Source: Gigantopelta aegis (lineage: Eukaryota; Mollusca; Gastropoda; Neomphalida; Peltospiridae). From it: a DNA stretch of 64,000 bases. The position numbers and the translations under genes are program-made. The notes under the pieces are model-generated. The model saw only the letters and a program-made list of their open reading frames with translations. It ran no database searches and was not told where the DNA came from. The stretch spans positions 39,174,144 through 39,238,143 of the forward strand of contig NC_054712.1 of the NCBI RefSeq assembly GCF_016097555.1. Reading direction: 5' to 3'. The first letter of the stretch is position 1, and the number at the start of each line of letters is the position of its first letter. Positions 35,211 through 46,157 of this stretch are shown here, one piece after another.

Positions 35211-38200
35211 CTGGAAAGAAATATTAAAAATAACAGAATAATATTAAAAATAAGGAAAATATCACAAAAAAAAGTTGAAAATTATGGTCAATTCCATGTG
35301 GGTTGCATAAAATAGTTTTGCGTCACTTGTTCAATGATTTGAATACTTAGTGTGTATAACTAGCCGCACTTTATGCCTGAGAATAAATGGGAGATAACTC
35401 GAAATATTTTCGTGCTTATATCCAATTAAGATTCAAGCACACTGTGCTGGGCACGCGGTTATCTGGGCTGTCTATCCATAACAATGGGTTAGTTGTTGGT
35501 TATTAGTAGTTAGTGAGAGAGAGAAGAGGGTGTAGTGGCCTTGCACCTGCCCATTGAGTCGTTAACACTCGCTCTGGGTGGAAGCCAGTACTGGGCTGCG
35601 AACCCAGTACCCATCAGCCTTATGACTGATGACTTAACCACGATACCACTGAGGCCGGTGATATAATAGTAATAAATAAAAATATTTATACAAATAATTA
35701 ATTCCGTATATTACTACCAATATTTTTTCTGTTTCCTTTATTCTTTCTTCTTTCTCTATTTCAGTGATATTTATTTCTGTTCATATGTAAATTGCAAAAA
35801 TATATTACTGTCGTAAAATGCAAGCATTATGGAGAAGGCCTAGTAAGTTGTGTAACTTATGCCTAATCCATTTGTTCTTTAAAAAGCAATAAAATATGTT
35901 TCAATCAGTCAATACTACCAATCAGAGCAGTAGATGCTTTTCATTAGTAGCAAGGGACTTTTCCATATGCACTATCCCACAGACAGGATAACACATACCA
36001 TGGCCTTTGATATACCAGTCGTGGTGCACTGGATGGAGCGAGAAATAGCTCAATGGGTTCGCCGACTGGGATCGACTCTAAACACAAGCCCAAGATCTAT
36101 TTTTATGAAGTATGAACTATAACTCACCAAATATCCACCTTCCTGCCATATTCCTCCGCCCTAATGACTTCCGGGGCCATCCAGTAATAGGTCCCGGCCT
36201 CAGTTCGAAGGTCAGACCGTAGCTCCTGCAACTCTTTGGAGATCCCGAAATCTGCCAACTTCACGTTCCCGTCACCATCCAGTAAAACATTGCCAGCTGA
36301 AGAACAAATTACTGGCGAAATAGTTATAACAAAATAGTTTTGTTTTTTTACATCATTTCTTTTAGCCTCAAACCGACCTAAGAAACATATGACTAAGTAT
36401 TAAGTTTTAAACGTGCATCAAGTCGCACAACAATTGGTTTTTAGTCATTTGAAAAGTTTCTACCAAACCCTTTAGATTAAATATCCGTTTTGATACAGGA
36501 AGGAAGGAAATGTTTTATTTAACGACGCACTCAACACATTTAATTTACGGTTATATGATGTCGGACATATGGTGAAGGACTACACAGATATTGAGAGAGG
36601 AAACCTGATGTTGCCACTTCATGGGCTACTCTTCTCGATTTTCAGCAAGGGGTCTATTATATGCACCATCCCACAGACAGGATAGCACATACCATAATCT
36701 TTGATATACCAGTCGTGGTGCACTGGCTGGAACGAGAAATAGCCCAATGGGCCCACCGACGGGGATCGATTCGTTTTGACATGGGGTGAAGGCAACTACT
36801 AGAACAGCCAAGGCAAGCAACTATATGTGCAGCTTTGCCTTTGCATGTGTTCCCTATTGATTACTAGTAATAATTAATACAGGTGTATTTGTCACCTTGG
36901 CGCTCCATACATCTATTAACCAGTTTTGCACAATTAGTATGTTAGAGACTGTGATATGTGCTGTCCTGTCTACAAATAAGAAAGTGCTGGAGCCGGTACC
37001 GGGCTGCGAACCCTGTACCTACCAGCCTTTAGTCCGATTGCTTAACCACTGCGCCACCGAGGCCTGTTGTCGCAGTCACCGTGTGACGGGACATGCTCTT
37101 AAATTTGTTTTCGCCTGTGGCGATTTTAATTGTGTTAGAGGGCCGTGTGCAGTTTAATTGCACTGGGCAACTTGTTACGTAATGCTTCGCGCGATCGGGC
37201 ATTCCAATATGCACTTAGTCCAGCTGTGGAGGCCATGTGGCGAGTAGTTACGTAATACCTCTGCGAGTGCGGTTTTTACAACCGTGATTTGGCGACGATG
37301 GCGTCAGTAAGTCTGACGATCAGAGAGAAATATACTGACGCTAGTAGAGGTGAAATATCAGATGATAGGGGGAGGTACCGCCTTGTACCCACAGGCCAAT
37401 TCTGATTTTATAATAAATAGCTAGTTTTTAGAGATATCTAGGAGAACGGAAAAGGAAGCTTCCTGGGAACGTTAGTCCGTTTGGACTTTGGTAAATATCA
37501 TTTCTGCTCTGTGTATAATCTTGATGTGATTGATGTGACTTTAAATATTTTAATACTGTATTATACCAATATTCTTTAGACAGTGTCTTCGGTCATCTGA
37601 CGAAGTAAATCGTAGACTTTTTGTTCTAACATTATATGAGTATTTGGTAATATAAAGCTTAGCCAGTCATCCTAGCGGACCTAGGTAAACTGTAGGTTAT
37701 TGTCTTTATTGTGATAGGTACCAGTATTAATTCTGTGTTACAAGGTTACTGAATGAGTAGTTAGGGTTAATTAAAAATTAACCCGTTAGGAATAGAGCTG
37801 TAATTCCTTTATTAATTAAGTTCCCCTGGAAGCGTTCCTAAATTATCACACATTACTGAACGAGTAGTAAGGGTTAATTAAAAATTAACCAGTTAGGAAT
37901 AGAGTGGTAATTCCTTTATTAATTAACTTCCCCTAGAAGCGTTTCTCAATTATCACACGCGTGGGTGTGGTGTAACGGTGATTCGCATATTGTGTAACTA
38001 GACACCTAGAGATTAACTAATTAAGTGATCAGTTCTGGGTTGTTATTATTGCTGTTATTAATTAACTACTACGGCTGTACATTTGTCAGCGTAGGATAAT
38101 ACAGATTCCAAAGTGTATTGTGTTTTGTTGTGTTTCTAGTGAGCTAAACGTGCTATAATAATATATACTTTATATAAGATCGTATCTCTGATCATACCTA

Positions 38201-41200
38201 GAGACGAGCCATACTAGGGTTTAACAGCCTGTTACAGAGAGATCTAATAGATATACCGTTAGGAGAGATATTTTGATAATCGTGTTTTATTCAGTTACGG
38301 GAATTATAGAATCCCCGTGACACACCGTATGTTAGATACACAATTTCAGCTGATTACACAACAACATTTCTGTTCTTTCCATACCTTTTATATCTCTGTG
38401 AACAATGTGAATGTCATCCCCATGTAGGTAGGTGAGTCCGTCCAGCATCTGCCTGGTGTAGACAGAACAAGTAACGACATCCAGGGGACCAGTTGCTTCA
38501 ATTCGTTCTTTGACTGAACCCTAATTAAAAAGGAAGATACGTGTTAAAGATACAGATACTAGTATTTCATTTTCATTTCATGTCAACTTATTTTCGTGCT
38601 TATATCCAATTGAGGTTCAGGCACGCTGTCATGGGCACACACCTCAGCTATCTGGGCTGTTTGTCCAGGACAGTGGATTGATTGTTAGTGAGAGAGAAGA
38701 GGGTGTAGTGGTCTTGCAGCTACCCATTAAGTTCATAAAACTCGCTCTGGGTGGGAGTCGGTACCGGGCTGCGAACCCTGTACCTACCAGCCTTATGTCT
38801 GATGGCTTAACCACGACGCCACCGAGGCCGGTGGTATTAGTATAATTTCTGCACCTAGACCCCTACTATTAATGATGTTTGTCCTGTTTAACGACACCTT
38901 TAGAGCATATTGATTTATTAGTCATCGGCTATTGGATGTCAAAGATTTGGTAATTTTTACATATATTCTTAGAGGGGAAACCCGATACATTTAAAAATTA
39001 TAACAAGGGATCTTTTATATGTATTATCCCATAGACAGTATAGCACATACCACAGCCTTTCATATACCAGAAACGAGAAATAGCCCAATGGGCCCACCAA
39101 TGGGGATCGATCTTAAACCGACCGCGCATCAGGCGAGCGCTTTACCACTGGGCTATGTCCACACCACATCCCCCTACTAGTATACATACATACATACATG
39201 CATACATACATACATACATTTTGTGTATGTGTATGTGTATGTGTCTCTGTATGTGTCTGTGTATGTTTATGTGTATGTATACAAACACAACATCAAGGAT
39301 AAAATTCCCATCATTGTTAATATACGATTTAATCTACCCACAGATAAATACACCTTGATAATATTGTGAAAAGTATAATATTATACCGCAGAAATCAAAT
39401 TAATGATACGATTACATTGAAGAACACAATTTATATTAGCAAATACTATTATAGACATACAACACCAAAAATCTTATGGAATTACATCCGCAGTTATAAC
39501 TGCATATACAAAATAGGTAAACAAAAATTAATGTAGATAGTACTTTAATTAAATACCAGTACACCTTAAATAAACGAGTGAAATAATGAACAGAAGAGCT
39601 CACCCTTTCCATGTACTCCAAGAATATATGAAGTCGATTGTCGGTCACTATATGGCGGGTGTAGGACACAATCCGCTCGTGTGACAACTTGGACAATAAA
39701 TCGACTTCTCGTATTACCTTGTCAAACTCCTGAAACGACGACAATATCATACAGTTAAAGTGGCAACTTCGCTTTTAATCATGAAATGTAAATAAAGTGT
39801 TATTGGCTGTTGTAAAATTAACTGGAAGGAACTCTGATATGATGTTTCTTGATTTTTATATTAAAGCTAATAATAAACTATGCTATGCTATGCTGTGCTA
39901 TGCTGTGCTATGCTGTGCTATGCTGTGCTATGCTGTGCTATGCTGTGCTATGCTGTGCTATGCTAGGAGGACGCTAAACCTAATCTGCAGATCCCTCCTC
40001 CCCATAAAAAAAATTAATAACAATAAAATAAAAATTAAGATTATTAATATTAATTTATTAAAGCCGCACGCCCTAGTTCCATCCAGCGAAAATAAATTAT
40101 AATTTTGGTTAATCTACAAACCTGTAACACACTTAGATCACGTTTTTATAAAATGGAGTGAAAAAGCAGGTTTTATATCGATAAATACCATGGGAATCCC
40201 CATGACCCAATTGCATTAAATAATTTTGAAAGTTAGTATTCTGATGTCACCGGTAGATGTCGCTCGAAGCACAACAATGCCTATGTCACGACAAATTTCA
40301 CAGAGTGGCAGAGACTTGGGGTGCGTTCCTTTCACCTCTCCTGGACATGTTCCAAAGGTTGTATCCTCTCTCCAGATATCGTAAGACGTAGCAAAATTAT
40401 TGGTTTTAAGGGTTTGTAACGTTTTGTATTGAGATACTTACTTGTATGAACTTTATTGTTAATGAAAATGTTCACGAACTGTGAAGAAAAACCTCACAAA
40501 TGAACGATAAGCAAACGACAACAAATCGGATGTTGATTGCGCGAACCGTGCACGAGAAAACAAACCGAACCAAAATGATAACGGTCACGTGGTATACCAA
40601 CGTCTGTGACATTGAAATGGGAATATCCCCTCTAAAAATAGATTAGACCTTGTCTGCTCAATGTTTTTTTCTCAGAGGCACGTGGCTTTTTAAGAAATAC
40701 GAAAAATGCATTTTGTGGTATTACAAACACCAGGATTACCAGGATTACCAAAAAACACTTCAGGTGAATGGAAATGTATATTCTAAATAATAAACGGTAA
40801 GTAAAGTGCAATTTTATTTGTGAAAAAATGGGTTTAATAGCGAAAAACAACGGCGTAATGGTTAACAACTAGGGCGAGTCCCTTTAATTATTAATATTAA
40901 TTAATAAATAAAATAAATAACCAAATAAATAAATACATAAATATTTACATACAATAATAAATAAATAAATAAATAAATAACGATTTTATTATTTACAACG
41001 ACAATATTCGTACAATATATAACTCAGTTTGAGCAAACCCAAGGTATTTCTGATCGTCCTGATATTAAATTGTTTGTAACAGCTCCCAAATCATTTTATG
41101 CGAAACAAAGGTACGTACCTCAGGAATTATCTAGACAGACTGTAATAGAAGAAGCTTAATACATTTGTTTGATATTGTGCTTTTAAACATATATTCCTTT

Positions 41201-42764
41201 CCTTTTTACCTCAACGCTGGCTATGGGGGTAAAGAGCACTGTCTTAATGGCGTGTTTCTTCCCGTTCTGCTCTTCATACAGAAAAACAGACGCGAAACTT
41301 CCTCTTCCAAGTTGTTTAACTATTGTGAGTCCTTGTCGGCTAAGCACATCTGTGTTCAGAAGAAAAAAAAACATAATGACATTAAAGGAATATTCATACG
41401 GCATTTGACCTACTAAATGGTCCGACAAAATACTTGTATTGCCTAAAAATATATACTAGTATACTGACATCCAAAAGAAACTTTACAAGGCTTGACATTG
41501 TATTATAGATATCCATCCATCGGTTTGGTGGGATATGAATTCAACATTTAAACGTCACAATGTACTTAGTGATACATGTAAAGCCTTTGAAAGGTGGTTT
41601 CTAAATTGGTTATTTTTTATTAGCAACAGTATTTATCAAATTATTCACATTTTATGTATGTAAAGTTTCTTTTGGACGTCAGTATATTACATTTAATTTG
41701 CCTCGACAATTACTTTATTCATGTAGCCGCATACTCATCACATCCTACTTACCGATAGTTTGGTATGTAATTGAATATTTAAAGTTTACAGTTTGTTTTG
41801 TTTAACGACACCACTACAGCACAATGATTTATTAATCATCGCCTATTGAAGTCTTAAAAGAAACTTGCTTCGTTTTTGCATTAGCAGTGAAATATCTATT
41901 ATGTATATGCACTTTCCCACAAACGGGATAGCACATACTACGGCCTTTGGTATACCAGTCGTGATGCAATGGTTAGGACGGGAAATAGCCAGTGGATACC
42001 TTGACGATCCTTCGATCCTCGCATCCCAGACGAGTGCTCTACCGACTGGGCTAGCTATCCCGTCGTCCCCCCCCCCCCCCCCCCCCCCCACCCCCCACCC
42101 CCCACCCCCCAATAGTTGAATTACTGCTTCGTAAGCATATTAAAGTGACATACCCTAGTTTTTAAACACTAACGCATATTTTTTACTATTATAACCGTTT
42201 TTGATAACTTAAATCATACTTTACTTAGATTTTATGGTTTAGATTATTAATTTCCGTACCTTCGAAGTGTTTTTGGTCATCTTGGTGTTTTTAATATCAC
42301 AAAATGCATTTCTCGTATTTTTTAAAACGCACGTGCATCTGAGAAGTAACATTTATGGAGTCGAGGTTTAGTCTACTTTTAGAGGGTATTTCATCATTTC
42401 AAATTCACAGACTCATGTTTCACTCAACTGTAACTTTATCCATACGTGTTACAGGTTTGTAGATTAACTAAACTTAGTGTTAATTTTCACGGGTTAAAAT
42501 TAGGGTGTGTCCCTTTAAATTAGCACAGCAATTGGTTTCTGATAAAAAAAAGATTCAGTATGGTGACTTGTAAATCAAGGGAGGGGTTTCTCCTTTTTTT
42601 GTTCTGGGTTGTTGTTTTTTTATGTGGGGTGGGTGGGTGGGGGGGGGGGGGGGGGGGGGTTTCAGTTTGTTTCCTTTTTAACAACCATTAACACTTACCG
42701 TTGCTGGCCATATGAACTTTCTATCTGAAAAACTTCAGGTAAATCCTTCAGTGGTTTCTTTCCG
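34961..42764 (-). CDS. STE-type (MAP3K-like) protein kinase 2, six exons, complete
   Basis: Exons on the - strand: 42764-42699 (5' UTR plus 13 coding bases), 41349-41210, 39729-39604, 38520-38385, 36296-36128, 35210-34961. Coding bases total 834, giving 277 residues. ATG 42711-42709 is chosen because an in-frame TAG lies just upstream and the next exon joins in frame. Motifs: Gly loop GRGSFASV (19-26), Lys40 in HAIKT, Glu59 in IREVDLL, HRDIK 134-138 (Asp136), Asn141, DFG 154-156, APE 179-181. All catalytic residues are intact, so it should be active. Nearly the whole protein is kinase domain with no regulatory extension, unlike MEKK2/3, which add a PB1 domain. The substrate is unknown. Introns carry SINEs, a solo LTR and MITEs. 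Confidence 0.9.
35405..35660 (-). mobile_element. tRNA-headed SINE, family C
   Basis: The - strand head GGCCTCAGTGGTATCGTGGT and B box GGGTTCGCAGCCC, followed by CCACCCAGAGCGAGTG and a tail containing TTGGATATAAGCACGAAAAT. Nearly complete, in kinase 2 intron 5. Confidence 0.85.
35828..35905 (+). mobile_element. LINE-type 3' tail fragment, second copy
   Basis: GAGAAGGCCTAGTAAGTTGT, ACTTATGCCTAATCCATTTG and GCAATAAAATATG match the block at 176-245. Confidence 0.5.
35936..36085 (-). mobile_element. SINE family A, central fragment
   Basis: ATTAGTAGCAAGGGACTTTT through ATACCAGTCGTGGTGCACTG to CGACTGGGATCGACTC. Tail and outer head are missing. It ends 40 bases from kinase 2 exon 5. Confidence 0.8.
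36128..36296 (-). CDS. Kinase 2 exon 5 with DFG and APE
   Basis: Acceptor TTCTTCAG then CTGGCAATG; donor ATATTTG|gtgagt. It encodes [39 protein letters not shown] and KVDIW. 169 bases; same entry and exit phases as kinase 1. Confidence 0.9.
36499..36775 (-). mobile_element. SINE family B
   Basis: AAATGTTTTATTTAACGACG, CACTCAACACATTTAATTTA and GGACTACACAGATATTGAGA mark the B-specific tail. The central part (GCACCATCCCACAGACAGGA) is shared with family A. The head is truncated after GGGGATCGAT. Confidence 0.8.
36982..37070 (-). mobile_element. SINE family C, head fragment beside a solo LTR
   Basis: GGTACCGGGCTGCGAACCCT and TTGCTTAACCACTGCGCCAC form the C head on the - strand. The solo LTR target duplication begins 7 bases beyond it. 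Confidence 0.8.
37082..38322 (+). mobile_element. Solo LTR of the gypsy-type family
   Basis: TGTGACGGG...CCCCGTGACA ends, the same internal words as the LTRs at 19418 and 24051, and a 5-bp target duplication CACCG (37077-37081 and 38323-38327). 1241 bases, clearly more diverged than the pair around 20-26 kb, with an extra block near 37160-37220. No internal sequence remains, as after recombination between two LTRs. Lies in kinase 2 intron 4. Confidence 0.9.
38385..38520 (-). CDS. Kinase 2 exon 4 ending in HRDIK
   Basis: Acceptor TTTTAATTAG then GGTTCAGTC; donor ATAAAAG|gtatgg. It encodes [32 protein letters not shown] and IVHRDIK. The solo LTR ends 57 bases downstream of its donor. Confidence 0.9.
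38585..38835 (-). mobile_element. SINE family C
   Basis: Complete head (GGCCTCGGTGGCGTCGTGGT on - strand) through to the tail with CCTCAATTGGATATAAGCAC. In kinase 2 intron 3. Confidence 0.85.
38882..39165 (-). mobile_element. SINE family A
   Basis: From the GTTTAACGACACCTTTAGAG tail to the GCGAGCGCTTTACCACTGGG head. A small internal deletion has removed part of the GTGGTGCACTGGCTGG segment. Confidence 0.85.
39180..39285. repeat. (CATA)n and (GTATGT)n microsatellite
   Basis: ACATACAT repeats pass into GTATGTGTATGT repeats, giving an artificial MCMCMC frame on +. Confidence 0.9.
39604..39729 (-). CDS. Kinase 2 exon 3 with alpha-C helix
   Basis: Acceptor GTCGTTTCAG then GAGTTTGAC; donor GAAAGG|gtgagc. 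It encodes [20 protein letters not shown] and FLEYMER. 126 bases, phase 0-0, as in kinase 1. Confidence 0.9.
39878..39966. repeat. 10-base tandem repeat CTATGCTGTG
   Basis: About eight perfect copies in kinase 2 intron 2. Confidence 0.95.
40399..40552 (+). mobile_element. Dispersed repeat, paired with 53312-53464
   Basis: TTTTAAGGGTTTGTAACGTT through GAAAAACCTCACAAATGAAC to ATCGGATGTTGATTGCGCGA matches the reverse complement of 53312-53464 at roughly 85% by eye. No coding. Element type unknown; probably part of a MITE. Confidence 0.6.
40640..40885 (-). mobile_element. M1 MITE-like repeat, copy 2
   Basis: AAATGCATTTTGTGGTATTA, AACACTTCAGGTGAATGG and an end CTAGGGCGAGTCCCTTT follow the M1 order seen at 885-1110 and, reversed, at 42136-42520. 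Confidence 0.55.
40886..40985. repeat. (AAAT)n low-complexity run
   Basis: Repeated AATAAATA words over about 100 bases. Confidence 0.85.
41210..41349 (-). CDS. Kinase 2 exon 2 with glycine loop and catalytic lysine
   Basis: Acceptor TTCTGAACACAG then ATGTGCTTAG; donor GTTGAG|gtaaaa. It encodes [20 protein letters not shown] and [17 protein letters not shown]. 140 bases, identical in length and phase to the kinase 1 exon at 5630. Confidence 0.9.
41460..41686. mobile_element. 227-base MITE with 28-base inverted ends
   Basis: TATACTGACATCCAAAAGAA plus ACTTTACA at the left equals the reverse complement of 41659-41686 except for one base. TA at the extremes suggests a Tc1/mariner-type target. 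In kinase 2 intron 1; non-coding. Confidence 0.85.
41790..42056 (-). mobile_element. SINE family A with a different tRNA-like head
   Basis: Tail and body are family A. The head on - strand reads ATAGCTAGCCCAGTCGGTAG with AGAGCACTCGTCTGGGATGC, unlike the GTAGCCCAGTGGTAAAGCGC head of the others. It may be a subfamily or a head swap. Confidence 0.75.
42065..42112. repeat. C-homopolymer and CCCCCCA run
   Basis: About 48 bases of nearly pure C. Open frames across it (Pro or Gly runs) are artefacts. Confidence 0.95.
42136..42520 (+). mobile_element. M1 MITE-like repeat, longest copy
   Basis: The ends are GTGACATACCCTAGTTTTTA and TTAGGGTGTGTCCCTTTAAA, an imperfect inverted pair. The interior matches copies at 885 and 40640. 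Non-coding, in kinase 2 intron 1. Confidence 0.6.
42636..42660. repeat. G-homopolymer run
   Basis: About 24 G bases, 40 bases from the donor of kinase 2 exon 1. Confidence 0.95.
42699..42764 (-). CDS. Kinase 2 exon 1: 5' UTR end and start codon
   Basis: Bounded by an acceptor (ATTTTACAG at 42765 and beyond) and donor CAACG|gtaagt. The coding part is 42711-42699 (ATGGCCAGCAACG, residues MASN plus one base). Upstream in the exon the frame has a stop. The acceptor on its 5' side implies at least one more untranslated exon upstream. Confidence 0.75.
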
Positions 42765-42820
42765 CTGTAAAATTTGAAAGTTAATGTTATATAAAATAAA
42801 TACAGGTGAAAAAAAAGAAA

Positions 42821-43200
42821 GAAATGTTTTTATTTAACGACGCACTCAACACATTTTATTTACGGTTATATGGTGTCAGACATATGGTTACGGACCACAC
42901 AGATTTTGAGAGGAAACCCGCTGTCACCACTACATGGGCTACTCTTTCCGATTAGCAGCAAGGGATCTTTTATTTGCGCTTCCCACAGACAGGATAGCAC
43001 AAACCATGGCCTTTGTTGAACCAGTTATAGATCACTGGTCGGTGCAAGTGGTTTACACCTACCCATTGAGCCTTGCGGAGCACTCACTCAGGGTTTGGAG
43101 TCGGTATCTGGATTAAGAATCCCATGCCTCGACTGGGATCCGAACCCAGTACCTACCAGCCTGTAGACCGATGGCCTACCACGACGCCACCGAGGCCGGT
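42821..43200 (-). mobile_element. SINE B tail joined to a SINE C head
   Basis: 42821-43020 is family B (TTTATTTAACGACGCACTCA, then GGTTACGGACCACACAGATT). 43030-43200 is family C (CACCTACCCATTGAGCC, then GGCCTACCACGACGCCACCG). Either an insertion of C beside B or a composite SINE. Confidence 0.75.
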
Positions 43201-43258
43201 CAAATACAGGTGAAATTACTTAAATATGTGCATGTACGTCAATAGTCATATTTTAGAG

Positions 43259-43485
43259 TTAAAGTTTGTTTTGTTTAACGACACCACTATAGCATATTGA
43301 TTTATTAATCATTGGCTATTGGATGTCAAACATTTGATAATTTTGAACTATAGTCTTAAAAAGGAAACCCGCTACATTTTTCCATTAGTAGCAAGGGATC
43401 TTTTATATGCACCATCCCACAGACAGGATAGCACATACCACGGCATTTGATATACCAGTCTTTGTACACTGGCTGGAATGAGAAA
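43259..43485 (-). mobile_element. SINE family A, head truncated
   Basis: From GTTTGTTTTGTTTAACGACA to TACACTGGCTGGAATGAGAA. The tRNA-like head is absent. Confidence 0.85.
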
Positions 43486-44295
43486 ATATAATATCCCCTA
43501 GAAAGAGATAATTTACAGAGGGAATGCATATTAATTATACCCGGCGGAAAGTATACATTATATGTGAAACGGGTTTATTCGGGTGCAGTGAACCTCGAAT
43601 ATCGATTATCAATTTTGTCTTTTCGGAACATTTCGGCCGATTACGAATTATACCGGAAACCGAAATGTCCCGAACACCTAGCTACGGTGTTAGCGGTCAC
43701 AAAATAGGAACTAAACAAAATATGAGATATTGATTAACGTAACTAGCAAGGGCGAAATTAAAGTTACATTTTGCTGCCCCGTAAAGCAATTGCACACCCC
43801 ATCCCTACCTCACCCTCTCCTATGGTTAATGAGAACTATCAGCTGATCACCACCCTCGTAAGTTTTTAAATCGGTAATCGAAACCGAAACGAATCCAGTA
43901 TTAACAGACTAGCATTTTATTTACTTGTCTGTTAGTACTAATTAATTAAGATATTAAATTTTGACACTTAAATCTTACCTAAAGTTTGGGAAATGGCTGA
44001 AGTCATTTACTACAGTGTCACATCAGGCAGTGACTGATACCCATGTACTATATTACGCTTTACACACACGGGCATACAGTTATATATATAAAGGCACATA
44101 ATCGATCGATAAACACGTGGGTTTTTGCTTAGTCATTTTTTCCGGGATTGATGTCTATGAATAAGGTAACTATTTCGTGGGTGTTTGTTCTGACAACCGT
44201 TATGCTTACGTCTAGTCAAATTCGTAATATTCTTGTGGGAAGGTAACGGCGAACATATCAAAAAAATAAATAATTAAAATACGGGAGTAAACGTT
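43486..44295. other. No feature recognised
   Basis: Mixed-composition sequence without a persuasive frame or repeat. It may include the kinase 2 promoter or far 5' exon, but I see no element that marks it. Confidence 0.5.
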
Positions 44296-44552
44296 TTGTT
44301 TTGTTTAACGACACCACTAGAGCACATTGATTTATTAACCAACGGCTATTGGATGTCTGACATATGGTCATTTTGACAGTCATAGAGAGGAAAGCCGCTA
44401 CATTTTTCCATTAGAAACAAGTGGCGATCTTTCATATGCACCATCTCACAGACAGGATAGCACATACCACGGTCTTTGATATATCAGTCGTGGTGCACTG
44501 GCTGGAACGAAAAATAGCCCAGTGGGCCCCACCGACGGGGATCGATCCCAAT
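44296..44552 (-). mobile_element. SINE family A
   Basis: TTTTGTTTAACGACACCACT through GGATGTCTGACATATGGTCA to CCGACGGGGATCGATCCCA. The A-box end of the head is missing. Confidence 0.85.
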
Positions 44553-44756
44553 TCTTGTGGGAGGGCAATGACGAACATATAAATAAAATTATAAACTATG
44601 GGAGTAATGTAACAGACAAATCTTGGAATTGTTGAAGGGTATTTTTAGTTTTAAAAGGAAAGGAATATTTCTTTAATGAAACCTCAGCGCATTTTAAATA
44701 AAGGGCTGTTTGGTGACCCGAGGTCATTCAAAATGTTTTATGGTCGACACTGTCAC

Positions 44757-45480
44757 GAGTACTCTGTCGTCGAGAGCTAGACGGACACTTGGATGGTTAT
44801 GGTCGCTGTCTTAGCCAGAGATGATTCTATAGCAAAAACACGGAATTGCTGCCTGCCACCGGACAAAACGCTGGCAGGTACAGGGTTCGCAGTCCGGTAC
44901 CGGCTCCCACCCAGAGCGAGTTTTAACGACTCAATGGGTAGGTATAAAACCCTCTTCTCTCTCAATAACCACTAACTAACCCACTGTCCTGGACAGACAG
45001 CCCAGATAGCCGAGGAGTGTGCCCAGGACAGCGTCCTTGAACCTTAATTGGATATAAGCACGAAAATAAATTGAAATAAATAACATACAACAATAACCCT
45101 ATGTTTGACGTTAAATATCATTTCATTGGTTATTTTCGAGTTCGCCGATAACAAATATTCCATATAGTAACCACTAATGCACACACAACAGGAAGAAATC
45201 CGACAGCACACCCGTTCATTAATGTTCCGGTTAAATACGTAGGTGCCGACGGGTTTCTTCCTGTAGTGAGTGTATTAGTTACTAATATGTCAAATATTTG
45301 TTATCAGTGAGTTCGAAAATGATCAATGTAAAGTTATTTAACGTCAAATATAGGGTTATTGTTGTATTAGAGCGGGGAGGCGTGCTCTAATGTGCACGTA
45401 AAGCCCTATGACCTGAACAGAGCGGGGATTTTGGTGGTAGGCAGTATTTCCGTGTTTTCGCTAAAGAGTTATATTTGGAG
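44757..45480. mobile_element. Palindromic DNA element interrupted by a SINE
   Basis: Outer arms 44827-44860 and 45433-45467 (ACGGAATTGCTGCCTGCCAC-like) and inner arms 45087-45209 and 45243-45365 (about 123 bases, AATAACCCTATGTTTGACGT...) pair in register. In the left half a family C SINE (44870-45083) has replaced part of the arm. A one-armed relative is at 17756-18080. MITE or foldback type, non-coding. Confidence 0.75.
44870..45083 (+). mobile_element. SINE family C inside the palindromic element
   Basis: CTGGCAGGTACAGGGTTCGC, CCCACCCAGAGCGAGTTTTA and GGATATAAGCACGAAAATAA, + orientation. The outermost head is missing. Confidence 0.85.
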
Positions 45481-45834
45481 GTTATACCCCGACCATTATA
45501 ATGACTGATGCTATTCCATATTTTGAACTTGTGTATACCTCTTGCACATTTATTTTTTCATGGTTTTAGATGACGTGACGGATTTGACAGCTTTGGTGGC
45601 AGTACTTATAACGGGTGCCACCGGTGAGGCAGGATATGCTCAAATTTCGCGAACACTCGATATCATCACCGTTTTTGGCAGTGATTCATGAGCGCATGCC
45701 ATTACAGCTGCACGTATTCCAATGAGCTCTGTCCTGTGCTAGGATTGATTTAGAAAACTAGTCTGGGAGTGGCAGCCCTCGTTTTGGTTGAGCAAGAGAG
45801 CTGCAATTTACAGCAAAAGAGAGAGAGATTTCAG

Positions 45835-46049
45835 TAATGACGATAACAGATATTTCATCACATAACTAAGTAAGATATGACAAATCTGGTGGTGGTGGTA
45901 GTGGTTGTGGTGCCTCCACCAGGTGTTCACCTTCACATCAAACTAAAACCACCACCACCACCGCCACACCACCACCACCACCATCACCACCAGATTTGTC
46001 ATATCTTACTTAGTTATGTGATAAAACATCTGTGTTGTTATCGTCATTA
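45835..46049. repeat. Palindrome with about 75-base arms and GGT/ACC repeats at its centre
   Basis: Left TAATGACGATAACAGATATT...CACATAACTAAGTAAGATAT...GACAAATCTGGTGGTGGTGG pairs with the right half in reverse. Arms differ by a few bases and one small insertion. The centre holds GGT and ACC triplet runs. No coding. Confidence 0.85.
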
Positions 46050-46157
46050 AATGTACCTGTATTTAGAAATAGTATAATAGCATCATTGTGAATAAAAAGG
46101 ATAGCGTCATCGAGTTGTTATCACAGAGAGCCAGACATTCAAAGAACCAGCATCGCT

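Noticed and set aside
36897-37157. 86-residue frame across a SINE head and LTR start
   Set aside because: It spans two unrelated repeats joined by insertion; no conserved protein.
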